DNA of 64,000 nucleotides, taken from NCBI RefSeq assembly GCF_028890305.1, contig NZ_JARBXM010000001.1, forward strand, positions 2,501 to 66,500, written 5' to 3'. Below, in pieces: positions 38,320 through 47,544 of this stretch (positions are counted from its first letter, which is position 1; every line of letters begins with the position of its first letter). Below the pieces are notes generated by a model. The model saw only the letters and a list, made by a program, of their open reading frames with translations. It did not search any database and had not been told where the DNA came from. The DNA is from Candidatus Methanosphaera massiliense (lineage in GTDB: Archaea; Methanobacteriota; Methanobacteria; Methanobacteriales; Methanobacteriaceae). The position numbers and the translations under genes were made by a program.

Positions 38320-38544
38320 TTATTCATTTTCTAATTCATCAAGTAATTCATTCCAGGTGTTTAATGTTTCTTTAGCTGCTTCTTCGGTTAATACTTCTAT
38401 AGCATAACCAGAGTGTATAAGAACATAGCTTCCTATATCTGCATCAACTAAGTCAAGTTTTGCTTCTTGTTTAACTCCACCAAAATCACAAGTTGCTACA
38501 TTATCATTTATTTCTAATACTTTTGCAGGTGCTGCAATACACAT
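38320..38544 (-). CDS. hypC: hydrogenase assembly chaperone HypC
   Basis: The 74-residue protein begins MCIAAPAKVLEI, with the essential N-terminal cysteine at residue 2, and has ATCDFGGVKQEAKLDLV and GSYVLIHSGYAIEVL. HypC carries the Fe(CN)2CO unit to nickel-iron hydrogenase large subunits together with HypD. AAGGAGGAG precedes the ATG. No other hyp gene is adjacent. Confidence 0.94.
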   Translation of the reverse strand: MCIAAPAKVLEINDNVATCDFGGVKQEAKLDLVDADIGSYVLIHSGYAIEVLTEEAAKETLNTWNELLDELENE

Positions 38545-38819
38545 ATTAACTCCTCCTTATCATTAAAAAAAAATTATAATTAATCACTTTATTTTTTATA
38601 TTATTAATCATTTAATTATATATTAGTTTTATTATTTATAGGTTCATAAAAAGAAAAAAGAATATTATATATAATAAATAGTATGTATAAAAAATTATAT
38701 ATATAAAAAAAAATACACTAATTATATGAATACTTTAAAAAATTAACTTTTCTAATAATTTTCAAATTAAGTACACAAAAAGAAAAATTAGAATTATTAA
38801 TTTAATAAAGTGTGATATA

Positions 38820-40202
38820 ATGATTGATAATATTAAGAAAATTATTAAAGACGATTCTGAGGCAATGTTTAAGAATCCAATAGTAGTTATTGTATTAATT
38901 GCATTAATCATTCTTCCATCACTATATTCCGTTATAAATGTTTATGCTTGTTGGGATCCATATGGTGATACAGATAATATAGATTTTATTATTGTAAATA
39001 ATGATAATCCTGTAACCGTCAATGGTACAACCTATTCTTATGGTACTCAGGTAATACAAAGCCTACAAGAAAATAACAATTTTAATTGGGTGTATAAAGA
39101 TGAAGATGATGCAAGGGATATGGTAAAAAATGGAACGAGTTACGCCGCCATAATAATACCTCCTGATTTCACAAAAGATGTGTTATCAGTGTATTCCGGT
39201 AATCCAACACAGGCTCAAATTGAATACTTAGTTAATGATAAAACTAGTCCAGTAGCACCTAAAATCACAGGTAATGCTGCTACTAATGTTAATACAGCAG
39301 TCAGTGATGCTATAATTGAAAAATTTAACACTAGAACTTATGGATCAACTACTCAATCCCCAGTAGCAGTTCAACAAACTCAAGTATCACAAAATGCTAC
39401 AACACAAAACGCAACAACACAAACTGCTACAGCTCAAAATGCTGCAACAGGAAATGTTACTAATGCTAGTACATCTAATATGACTACTGCAGAATTAACT
39501 CAGGCAAGTTATAATCAAAAAGTATCAGAATACTTCAATTCACCTACCGAATTAACTAATCATACATATTACAAAGCAGATAGTTATGCTCAACAAGTAG
39601 CACCATTCTATACTGCATTAGCTTCATGGGTAGGTTGTATTATATTAATAGCATTATTAAGTGTTAAACCAGTGAAAGATGAAGATAAATATTCACCTAT
39701 AGAAGTTTACTTCGGTAAAATTGGTTTATTCTTAGGAATGAATACTTGTCAATCTATTGTAACATTTATTGGTTTATGTATTCTTGGAATACCTATGAGT
39801 AGTGGATTAACTGTATTGCTTGTTATGTTACTAATTGGATGGGTTTTCATGACAATAGTATACACGTTAGTATCCTTACTGGGTAATATAGGTAAAGCAA
39901 TAGCTTTAATTATATTAGTATTCCAAATATCCGGAACTAATGGTATTTATCCTATTGAAATCATGTCACCATTATTCCAAGGATTAATGCCATATCTACC
40001 AATGACATATGCAATATTACTATTAAAAGATGCAGTATTCGGCGTAATTTGGCCAACATTCATAAGAAATATTGGATTCCTTATAATATTCCTAATCGCT
40101 GCTTTAGCTATTGGTATTATTGTCAAAGAAAAACTTGATAAAAGAGCTAAATACTTTGATAAAAAACTTAATGAAAGTAGATTATTTGAATTACGTAAGT
40201 AA
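38820..40202 (+). CDS. YhgE/Pip-type ABC-2-like membrane protein
   Basis: The 460-residue protein starts with a cytoplasmic helix and one transmembrane segment (VVIVLIALIILPSLYSVIN near residue 23), has an extracytoplasmic domain of about 210 residues with the Pip-type IDFIIVNNDNPV and YAAIIIPPDFT, then about five C-terminal transmembrane segments. The usual long coiled coil is replaced by a Gln/Asn/Thr/Ala-rich stretch (residues about 180-225) with many Asn-x-Thr sites suited to N-glycosylation. It may export or organise a surface component. It stands alone. Confidence 0.78.
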   Translation: MIDNIKKIIKDDSEAMFKNPIVVIVLIALIILPSLYSVINVYACWDPYGDTDNIDFIIVNNDNPVTVNGTTYSYGTQVIQSLQENNNFNWVYKDEDDARDMVKNGTSYAAIIIPPDFTKDVLSVYSGNPTQAQIEYLVNDKTSPVAPKITGNAATNVNTAVSDAIIEKFNTRTYGSTTQSPVAVQQTQVSQNATTQNATTQTATAQNAATGNVTNASTSNMTTAELTQASYNQKVSEYFNSPTELTNHTYYKADSYAQQVAPFYTALASWVGCIILIALLSVKPVKDEDKYSPIEVYFGKIGLFLGMNTCQSIVTFIGLCILGIPMSSGLTVLLVMLLIGWVFMTIVYTLVSLLGNIGKAIALIILVFQISGTNGIYPIEIMSPLFQGLMPYLPMTYAILLLKDAVFGVIWPTFIRNIGFLIIFLIAALAIGIIVKEKLDKRAKYFDKKLNESRLFELRK

Positions 40203-40247
40203 TTCTTACCACTTTCATCTTTTTATAAAAAAAGAGAGACTATTTTT

Positions 40248-40751
40248 TTAATATAATGAAACTTTTGACACACCATCTATTTTTAATAATAATTGAATTA
40301 AATCTCCTTCTAATTGTTTATCTGTAATTATTGTTATGTGAGGTATTGGATCTATTTCTGGGTCACTTGCATATGCCTGCCTTATACTTATATTTTCTTC
40401 TGCTAGTATTTTTGCAATCTTATATAATATTCCTGCTTTTTGTCCTAGTCCTTCTATTTCTATTACTCCTAAGCCTAGTACATTAGATATGTTTGTTAAT
40501 ACTGGTCCTGAAGGATATATGTTCATGAATATTTTTTTTAATTCTTCATCTTTTAATATATTTTTAATTGTTGAGGTGATTACTCTTCGGTCTGTGTTCA
40601 ATGATTTTGCTAGGGAGGATATGTTTATTTCTACATCTTTACAGTAGATTTTGTTATTCGTATCAATTCTCAGTCCTAATTCTAGTAATTTTTTTACTAC
40701 TTTTTGTTGTGATGGATATTTTTCAAATTTTTCCATTATATTGTTCCACAT
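40248..40751 (-). CDS. trpY: TrpY-type tryptophan-responsive regulator (HTH plus ACT)
   Basis: The 167-residue protein has an N-terminal winged-helix-like part (SSLAKSLNTDRRVITSTIKNIL near residue 47) and a C-terminal ACT domain (VIEIEGLGQKAGILYKIAKILAEENI near 95 onward). It is transcribed divergently from trpEGCFBAD, exactly as TrpY is in Methanothermobacter, where it represses the trp operon and itself in response to tryptophan. Two palindromic sites lie between the genes. Start ATG 40751 has GGAA 9 nt upstream; ATG 40736 is an alternative. Confidence 0.85.
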   Translation of the reverse strand: MWNNIMEKFEKYPSQQKVVKKLLELGLRIDTNNKIYCKDVEINISSLAKSLNTDRRVITSTIKNILKDEELKKIFMNIYPSGPVLTNISNVLGLGVIEIEGLGQKAGILYKIAKILAEENISIRQAYASDPEIDPIPHITIITDKQLEGDLIQLLLKIDGVSKVSLY

Positions 40752-40819
40752 TTTATTAATTCCTTTTTTTATTTTATTGTTCTATATTTTATTTTGTTAT
40801 ATCTACTATTTATCAATAA

Positions 40820-40835
40820 TGTATAAATTTATACA
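40820..40835. promoter_or_regulatory. perfect 16-bp palindrome, candidate TrpY operator over the trpY promoter
   Basis: TGTATAAATTTATACA is its own reverse complement. It contains the TGTA...TACA ends that recall the TGTACA TRP box described for Methanothermobacter TrpY. It also contains a TATA-like core that on the minus strand is well placed to serve as the trpY TATA box, about 70 nt from the trpY start. Confidence 0.65.
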
Positions 40836-40841
40836 CCAAAC

Positions 40842-40863
40842 ATTTAAATAGTACATTGATGTA
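40842..40863 (+). promoter_or_regulatory. trp operon TATA box and downstream inverted repeat
   Basis: ATTTAAATA (40842..40850) with CCAAAC before it is a reasonable TATA/BRE for trpE. Directly after it, TACAT-TG-ATGTA (40852..40863) is an inverted repeat lying between the box and the expected start point near 40870, a position where a bound repressor would block transcription. Confidence 0.6.
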
Positions 40864-40894
40864 ATTATTATATAACAACAAGAGGTTGATAAAT

Positions 40895-40939
40895 ATGAAT
40901 AAGAGTGAATGTTTTTGGCAACTTAAAAAAATTAATTAA
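40895..40939 (+). other. 14-codon ORF at the trpE start, one frame off
   Basis: ATG 40895 has the best ribosome binding site here (GAGGT, 8 nt upstream) but opens a 14-residue frame (MNKSECFWQLKKIN, one Trp codon) ending at TAA 40937, out of frame with trpE. The trpE frame itself has GTG 40905 as first start. This may be a leader peptide or mark a one-base indel at the trpE N-terminus. Confidence 0.45.
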
Positions 40940-42281
40940 AAAACCAACAACTAAGAAAATAGACATAGATAATCCATTTAAATTATTTAAAAATTTATAT
41001 TATAACTATAACGATGCATTTCTATTAGAATCAATGGAATCAGATAATGGACTAGCAAGATATTCAATAGTAGGATTTAACCCTGTAGCAAAAATAAAAG
41101 CACATGACCACCATGTAACCATCACTACAGACACTGAAACAATAGAATATGAAGCAGAAAATCCATTACTTGACTTAAAATCATTAATAAATAATGATTA
41201 CGAACAAGAAGGATTCAGAGGCGGCTTAATGGGATATGTCTCATATGAATCCATCAAATACTTCGAAGACGTACCAACACATAAAAGTATTTATCCTGAC
41301 TTCGAATTCGGATTATTCCTAGACTGTGTAGTATATGATAATATCCATGAAACATGTGAATATACAACATTAAATGAAGATAGAACAGAATTAATAAAAA
41401 AAATCTACCAAGAAGAACACACAAACGGAATATTAGAATACAAAATAATAAAAGAAGATTTCGAAGAAGATGAATATAAAGACGCAGTCCAAGAAACAAA
41501 AGGCCTAATAACTGATGGAGAAATATTCCAAGCAGTAATATCAAATTCAGAAAACCTTGTACTAAAAGGAAGTAAACTACCCTTATACGAACACTTACGA
41601 AAAATAAATCCATCACCATACATGTATCATATCAAATTAGGTGAACGAGAAATAATTGGATCAAGTCCTGAAATGTTAATGAGACTAGAAAAAGGAATAA
41701 TAGAATCATACCCAATAGCAGGGACAAGACCAAGAGGAAAAACACCAGAAGAAGATAAAGAACTTGAAGAGTCATTATTAAATGATGAAAAAGAATTAGC
41801 AGAACATTTAATGCTAGTTGATTTATCACGTAATGATATAGGAAAAATAAGTAAAAGAGATTCCGTAGAAGTAGAAGAATTTTATGGAATAAGAAAATTC
41901 TCACATGTACAACATATAGTATCACATGTAACTGGAAAAATCAAAAACAAATTAGATGCAATAGATGCGTTCATGTCATTATTTCCCGCAGGAACATTAA
42001 GTGGAGCTCCAAAAATACGTGCCATGGAAATAATCAATCAAAAAGAAAAATATGCAAGAGGTCCATATGGAGGAGCTGTAGGATACTTCTCCTTAAATGG
42101 AAATGCAGACTTTGCAATAACAATAAGAACATTAACAACTAACAAAGAAAGAGCAGAGATACAGGCAGGTGCAGGAATAGTTTACGATTCTATTCCAAAA
42201 TCAGAATATGAGGAATGTAGAAGAAAAAGACAAGCTATTGTACAGGCACTTCAAGAATCAGGTAGTGAGGTAATACAATGA
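40905..42281 (+). CDS. trpE: anthranilate synthase component I
   Basis: The 458-residue protein converts chorismate to anthranilate with ammonia from TrpG. It has the feedback-site LLESMESDNG near residue 40, the chorismate-binding IIGSSPEMLMRLEKG near 250, PIAGTRPRG near 272 and LFPAGTLSGAPKIRAMEII near 360. As written it starts with GTG 40905, but the ribosome binding site points to an out-of-frame ATG at 40895. The stop overlaps trpG by 4 nt. First gene of trpEGCFBAD. Confidence 0.95.
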   Translation: MNVFGNLKKLIKKPTTKKIDIDNPFKLFKNLYYNYNDAFLLESMESDNGLARYSIVGFNPVAKIKAHDHHVTITTDTETIEYEAENPLLDLKSLINNDYEQEGFRGGLMGYVSYESIKYFEDVPTHKSIYPDFEFGLFLDCVVYDNIHETCEYTTLNEDRTELIKKIYQEEHTNGILEYKIIKEDFEEDEYKDAVQETKGLITDGEIFQAVISNSENLVLKGSKLPLYEHLRKINPSPYMYHIKLGEREIIGSSPEMLMRLEKGIIESYPIAGTRPRGKTPEEDKELEESLLNDEKELAEHLMLVDLSRNDIGKISKRDSVEVEEFYGIRKFSHVQHIVSHVTGKIKNKLDAIDAFMSLFPAGTLSGAPKIRAMEIINQKEKYARGPYGGAVGYFSLNGNADFAITIRTLTTNKERAEIQAGAGIVYDSIPKSEYEECRRKRQAIVQALQESGSEVIQ

Positions 42282-42850
42282 TACTCATAATAGACAATTA
42301 TGATTCATTCACATACAATTTATATCAACTAGTAGGAAAATTCACAGCAGATATAAAAGTAGTGAGAAATGACAAAATAACCATTTCAGAAATAAAGGAA
42401 ATGAATCCGGATCATATAATAATATCTCCAGGACCTGGAAATCCTATGAATAAAAAAGATTTCGGTATATGTGGTGAAGTAATAAAACAATTTAAGAAAA
42501 CTCCAATATTAGGTGTATGTCTGGGACACCAGGGAATATATTACACATATGGAGGAAAAATATCAAAAAATAAACCAGTGCATGGTAAAACAGATACTAT
42601 CAAACATGGTGATTCTTCACTATTTACTGATGTACCTGAAGAATTTGAAATTGTAAGATATCACTCATTAATCTGTGACAAAACAGATGTCCCAGAGGAT
42701 ATTAAGATAACTAGCTACACAGAAGATGGAATAATAATGTCCATAGAACATGAAAAATATCCAACATTTGGAATACAATTCCATCCAGAATCAATAGGAA
42801 GTAGCTATGGCGATACTATAATAAAAAACTTCTTAGAAATAAATGGCTGA
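42278..42850 (+). CDS. trpG: anthranilate synthase component II (glutamine amidotransferase)
   Basis: The 190-residue class I amidotransferase starts MILIIDNYDSFTYNLYQ, has the catalytic cysteine in LGVCLGHQGI near residue 79 and the His-Glu pair in FGIQFHPESIGS near 168. It supplies ammonia to TrpE. ATGA overlap with trpE and GAGGT upstream show coupling; its end overlaps trpC by 8 nt. Confidence 0.96.
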   Translation: MILIIDNYDSFTYNLYQLVGKFTADIKVVRNDKITISEIKEMNPDHIIISPGPGNPMNKKDFGICGEVIKQFKKTPILGVCLGHQGIYYTYGGKISKNKPVHGKTDTIKHGDSSLFTDVPEEFEIVRYHSLICDKTDVPEDIKITSYTEDGIIMSIEHEKYPTFGIQFHPESIGSSYGDTIIKNFLEING

Positions 42851-43649
42851 TAACATGAATGTTGTAGAAGAAATAGTTAAAAACAAGAAGAAAACATTAA
42901 CAGAACTAAAAAAAACTAAATCAACAAGTCAAATAAGAAAAGAAGCCATAGATTACGTGTCAACAAAAAATAATAAATTCAGATTTCAAGAAATTTTAAA
43001 AGATAAAAACTCAACAAAACTCATAGCAGAATACAAACCAGCAAGTCCATCACAGGGAGATATCAGTACACTTAAACCTGAAGATGTAATACCCCTGTAT
43101 GATAAAAACAACGTAGATATGATCTCAGTGCTAACAGAGGAGTCTTATTTCAAAAGTAACCTTAACAACTTTAAGAAGGCAACAACATTAACAGAAAAGC
43201 CAATACTTAGAAAGGATTTTGTTATAGATAAATACATGTTATATGAAGCAGCTGCAAATAATGCTAGTGCAGCTTTATTAATCACAGGAGTATGTCCAGA
43301 TATAGAAGATTACTTAAACACATGTTATGATTTAGGATTAGATGCCATAGTAGAATGTCATACACTAGATGACATTGAACAAGTAGTAGATTATAATCCT
43401 AAAATTATAGGTGTAAATAATAGAAACTTCAATGATTTATCAATAAATCTTGAAACAACGAAGAACTTACGAGAATATGTACCTAACTATCTGATATCAG
43501 AAAGTGGAGTAAAAACTCTAAACGATGCAGAAAAACTAAAAAGCTATGGTGCAGATGCACTGCTAATAGGTACCAGTCTTCTAAAAAATAATAATGATAC
43601 GGAAATTGTGGAATTCATAAATAAATTAGATAATATATTAAAATCTTAA
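42843..43649 (+). CDS. trpC: indole-3-glycerol phosphate synthase
   Basis: The 268-residue TIM-barrel enzyme has LIAEYKPASPSQGDI near residue 59 with the catalytic Glu/Lys, RKDFVIDKYMLYEA near 122, GVNNRNFNDLSINL near 193 and LISESGVKTLNDA near 215. It makes indole-3-glycerol phosphate from CdRP. It overlaps trpG by 8 nt; ATG 42855 is an alternative start. Confidence 0.95.
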   Translation: MADNMNVVEEIVKNKKKTLTELKKTKSTSQIRKEAIDYVSTKNNKFRFQEILKDKNSTKLIAEYKPASPSQGDISTLKPEDVIPLYDKNNVDMISVLTEESYFKSNLNNFKKATTLTEKPILRKDFVIDKYMLYEAAANNASAALLITGVCPDIEDYLNTCYDLGLDAIVECHTLDDIEQVVDYNPKIIGVNNRNFNDLSINLETTKNLREYVPNYLISESGVKTLNDAEKLKSYGADALLIGTSLLKNNNDTEIVEFINKLDNILKS

Positions 43650-43675
43650 AAAAACACGGCTATTGAGGTATTAAA

Positions 43676-44356
43676 ATGACCCTTAAAATAAAAGTATGCG
43701 GAATAACAAATGAAAAGGAAATGAAAGAAATAGAAAAATTAAATGTTGACCGCATAGGTTTTATAAATATTGAAAGATCAAAAAGAAATGTTTCTCTAGA
43801 AGAAATAGAAATCTTAGAAAAAAAATTATTAAATAAAAGATTAAGTACAATAGTTCTAGAACCAAACAATGCATATGAAGCTTTATTAAAAGCAAATAGA
43901 ACTAAAATATTTAATTTACAATTACATTCACTTACATGTTTTGATATAAGATATATGACCTGGTTAAATCAATACCACAATGGTGAAAGATTAAATATAA
44001 CAAAAGTAATAGGATTAAGAGATAAAATAAATAGAAAAGATGAAAAAGAAATAAAAAATCATTGCTTATACTCTGATAATATATTATTTGATTATGTTAA
44101 AGATGGAAAAACAGGTGGAACTAACACACACATTCCAATAGACACTGCTATAGAAGCAAGCAGATTAGTTAAGAAATATGATAATAGAACAGAAGTAACA
44201 TTAGCTGGTGGATTAAATCTCGAATATTTAGAAGAAATTTATGATAAACTACACTATTTTGATAGAATTGATTTAAATAGTGGTGTGGAAGATAAACCTG
44301 GAAGAAAGAATATTAAAGAGATAAAAAAGATTATAAAATTAGTAAACGAAGAATAA
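43676..44356 (+). CDS. trpF: phosphoribosylanthranilate isomerase
   Basis: The 226-residue protein starts with the family motif [14 protein letters not shown] (catalytic Cys near residue 8), has LQLHS near 80, the acid in [19 protein letters not shown] near 138 and [13 protein letters not shown] near 180. It is more divergent than its neighbours, as archaeal TrpF often is. GAGGT precedes ATG 43676, and the gene lies between trpC and trpB. Confidence 0.93.
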   Translation: MTLKIKVCGITNEKEMKEIEKLNVDRIGFINIERSKRNVSLEEIEILEKKLLNKRLSTIVLEPNNAYEALLKANRTKIFNLQLHSLTCFDIRYMTWLNQYHNGERLNITKVIGLRDKINRKDEKEIKNHCLYSDNILFDYVKDGKTGGTNTHIPIDTAIEASRLVKKYDNRTEVTLAGGLNLEYLEEIYDKLHYFDRIDLNSGVEDKPGRKNIKEIKKIIKLVNEE

Positions 44357-44366
44357 AAGTGATATT

Positions 44367-45548
44367 ATGAAACATGACGGAAAATTTGGTAAATATGGAG
44401 GTATATTTGTACCTGAACTACTAATACCTGCAGTAGAAGAATTAGAAGATGCATTCTATAAATATAAAGATGATGAGAAATTTAAGAAGGATTTAGAATA
44501 TTATTCCAGAGAGTTTACAGGTAGACCAACAGGATTATACTACGCAGAAAATCTTTCTAACAAATTAGGATGCAAAATATATCTTAAAAGAGAGGACATG
44601 TTACACACAGGAGCACATAAAATAAACAATGCAATAGGTCAGGGCTTACTAGCAAAATACATGGGTAAAACACAATTAATAGCAGAAACAGGAGCCGGAC
44701 AACATGGAATAGCAACAGCAGTGATAGGTGCAAAGTTAGGAATGGATGTAAAAATATTCATGGGATCAAAAGATGTTGAAAGACAGAAATTAAATGTATT
44801 CCGTATGGAATTATCTGGAGCAGAAGTAATACCTGTAGATATGGGTTCACAAACATTAAAAGATTCCATTAACGAGGCATTCAGGTATTGGATTTCTAAT
44901 TTAGATACCACGCACTACCTAATTGGAACAACAATGGGACCTCATCCATATCCAACAATGGTCAAATACTTCCAAAGTGTAATTGGAAAAGAAGCACGTG
45001 AACAAATATTAGAACTAGAAGGAGAACTACCAGATACTGTCATAGCATGTGTTGGTGGTGGAAGTAACTCTATAGGAATATTCAGCGGATTTATGGATGA
45101 TGAGGAAGTAGATCTTATAGGAGTTGAAGCTGGTGGTGAAGGTATAGAAACAAGTGCACATGGTGCAACCATGACAAAAGGTACTGATGGAATATTACAC
45201 GGAGCATTATCACTAGTATTACAGAGTGATGAAGGACAAATTCAGGAGACTAGTAGTGTATCAGCAGGACTTGATTATCCTGGTATTGGACCAGAACATG
45301 CATATCTAAAAGAAATAGGTAGAGCTAAATATGTTCCAATAAATAATGATGAAGCATTAGAAGGATTTAAAGCATTATGTGAAATTGAAGGAATTATCCC
45401 GGCATTAGAAAGTGCACATGCAGTAGCATATGCTATTAAGTATGCTAAGAAAGAAGAGAATAAAGGAAAAACAATTATTGTAAATTTATCAGGACGTGGA
45501 GATAAGGACATGTTCACAGTCGCAAAAGAATTAGGGGTGGAAATATGA
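44367..45548 (+). CDS. trpB: tryptophan synthase beta chain
   Basis: The 393-residue PLP enzyme has the cofactor lysine in [18 protein letters not shown] near residue 75, [13 protein letters not shown] near 109, [15 protein letters not shown] near 228 and [10 protein letters not shown] near 376. It is the TrpB1 type that pairs with TrpA, and condenses indole with serine. Its stop overlaps the trpA start by 4 nt. Confidence 0.97.
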   Translation: MKHDGKFGKYGGIFVPELLIPAVEELEDAFYKYKDDEKFKKDLEYYSREFTGRPTGLYYAENLSNKLGCKIYLKREDMLHTGAHKINNAIGQGLLAKYMGKTQLIAETGAGQHGIATAVIGAKLGMDVKIFMGSKDVERQKLNVFRMELSGAEVIPVDMGSQTLKDSINEAFRYWISNLDTTHYLIGTTMGPHPYPTMVKYFQSVIGKEAREQILELEGELPDTVIACVGGGSNSIGIFSGFMDDEEVDLIGVEAGGEGIETSAHGATMTKGTDGILHGALSLVLQSDEGQIQETSSVSAGLDYPGIGPEHAYLKEIGRAKYVPINNDEALEGFKALCEIEGIIPALESAHAVAYAIKYAKKEENKGKTIIVNLSGRGDKDMFTVAKELGVEI

Positions 45549-46357
45549 ATATGCAGACATATCAGGAAATGTTTGAAAAAACCAAAAAAGATAATGAGGG
45601 AGTTTTCATACCTTTCATAGTAGCTGGAGATCCAGACTATGATACTTCTCTACAAATAGCTAAAACATTAATTGATAATGGTGCTGATGCTCTTGAAATA
45701 GGATTTCCTTTTTCAGATCCTGTTGCTGATGGTAGAAGTGTACAAAATGGTGACCTCAGAGCATTCAAGAGTGGTATGACTATTGCTAAATGTTTCACAT
45801 TCCTAAAAGATTTACGGGAATATACTGATAAACCATTTGGACTATTATTATACTATAACCTAGTATATCAACATGGAATTGATGAATTTTACAAAAAATT
45901 AAGTGAAATTGGCGTGAATTCTGTATTAATAGCTGATCTTCCACCAGAAGAAGCAGATGATGTTATACTAGCTTCAAAGAAATATGGTGTGGAAGAAGTA
46001 TTTATAGTATCACAGGCTACAAGTAATGAAAGATTAGCAGATATAACTAAGATAGTAAGTGGGTTTATATACATAGCATCTGTAATGGGAACTACAGGTG
46101 CACGTAAAGAAGTAGAACATGACTCAACAGAATTAATTAAACGTGTACGTGAACACACGAATCTTCCATTATGTGTAGGATTTGGAATATCTAAACCAGA
46201 GCATGTTAAAGAAGTATTAGATGCTGGTTCTGATGGTGCTATTGTTGGAAGTGCTATATTAAATATTATTGAAGATAATTTAGACAATGAAGATGTAATG
46301 TTTGGAAAAATAGCAGAATATATTCAAGAAATGAAAAGTGCTACTAAGAAGGAGTAA
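45545..46357 (+). CDS. trpA: tryptophan synthase alpha chain
   Basis: The 270-residue TIM barrel cleaves indole-3-glycerol phosphate. [15 protein letters not shown] near residue 21, [16 protein letters not shown] near 47 (catalytic Glu and Asp), [10 protein letters not shown] near 178 and [25 protein letters not shown] near 214 are present. It is translationally coupled to trpB and followed by trpD after 2 nt. Confidence 0.96.
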   Translation: MNMQTYQEMFEKTKKDNEGVFIPFIVAGDPDYDTSLQIAKTLIDNGADALEIGFPFSDPVADGRSVQNGDLRAFKSGMTIAKCFTFLKDLREYTDKPFGLLLYYNLVYQHGIDEFYKKLSEIGVNSVLIADLPPEEADDVILASKKYGVEEVFIVSQATSNERLADITKIVSGFIYIASVMGTTGARKEVEHDSTELIKRVREHTNLPLCVGFGISKPEHVKEVLDAGSDGAIVGSAILNIIEDNLDNEDVMFGKIAEYIQEMKSATKKE

Positions 46358-46359
46358 TT

Positions 46360-47409
46360 ATGATTGATGATGTATTAGAAGACATAATTGATGATAAACG
46401 GGATTTAACAGAAGAAGAAGCATACAAATGTATGGATGATTTAATAAGTGGAGATTATCCTGATGTTAAAGTTGCAGCTTTTTTAATTGCATTAAGAATG
46501 AAAGGTGAAACTATTGATGAAATTACAGGATTAACTAAGAGTATGAAAGATCATGCTGTTCAAATAGATTATGATCCTGATGAGTACCTTATTGAAACAT
46601 GTGGTACCGGTGGAGATACTTTTAAAACATTTAATGTTAGTACTGCTTCATCAATTATTGCAAGTGCTGGTGGGGCTAAAATATCTAAACATGGTAATAG
46701 AAGTGTAAGTAGTAAGTTCGGTGGAGCTGATGCTCTTGAAGCTTTAGGTATAAATATTAAGTTATCACCAGAACAGGTTATTAATTCCATTGAAAAATGT
46801 AATTTTGCATTCATATTTGCACCAATTTATCATAAAGCTACTAAAAATGTTATGATGATTAGAAAAGAATTAAAAACTAGAACTGTATTTAATGTTCTTG
46901 GTCCTATATCTTGTCCATCCAATGTTACTGCTAGATTAACTGGTGTATATGATCCGGACCTTGTAGAACCTATTGCCAGAGTTGCTAGTAATTTAGGAGT
47001 TAAAAGAGGTATGATTGTCCACGGATTTGATGATGAAGGTAATCCTGCTATGGATGAGGTATCTAATATTGGAAAAACTAAAGTTGCATTCATAGATCAT
47101 GGAGATATTGAAGTTAAGTATATTAGTCCTCATGATTTCGGTCTTGAGTTCTCTAATCCCGATGATATTCGTGCTCCCGAGAGTTCTGAAGAACATTTAA
47201 AAATTATTTATAATATCATAGATAATGTAACTGATACTAGTAAGGATAAGGCTCGTCTAGATTTATGTCTTATGAATTCTGCTTGTATATTATATTTAAC
47301 TGAGAAAGTAGATTCCTTAGAGGAAGGCGTTGAATTATCAAGAAAAATAGTTGAAGATGGAACTGCTAGAAAACAGTTAGATAAGATTATTAAAATTAGT
47401 AATGAATAA
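46360..47409 (+). CDS. trpD: anthranilate phosphoribosyltransferase
   Basis: The 349-residue enzyme transfers phosphoribose from PRPP to anthranilate. The motifs ETCGTGGDTFKTFNVST near residue 78, SKHGNRSVSSKFGGADALEALG near 109 and NVLGPISCPSN near 178 are intact. AAGGAG precedes ATG 46360. It is last in the operon; an AT-rich stretch with T-runs follows from 47410. Confidence 0.96.
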   Translation: MIDDVLEDIIDDKRDLTEEEAYKCMDDLISGDYPDVKVAAFLIALRMKGETIDEITGLTKSMKDHAVQIDYDPDEYLIETCGTGGDTFKTFNVSTASSIIASAGGAKISKHGNRSVSSKFGGADALEALGINIKLSPEQVINSIEKCNFAFIFAPIYHKATKNVMMIRKELKTRTVFNVLGPISCPSNVTARLTGVYDPDLVEPIARVASNLGVKRGMIVHGFDDEGNPAMDEVSNIGKTKVAFIDHGDIEVKYISPHDFGLEFSNPDDIRAPESSEEHLKIIYNIIDNVTDTSKDKARLDLCLMNSACILYLTEKVDSLEEGVELSRKIVEDGTARKQLDKIIKISNE

Positions 47410-47544
47410 TTACTTCCCTTCTTTTTTTATAATTTATTTTATTATCTTTTTTTATCAGAATATTTAATTTAGTATATTAACAAACTAACTTATTATATTA
47501 ATTATAAATACTATCATATACTAGAACAATATTAAGTGATTAAT

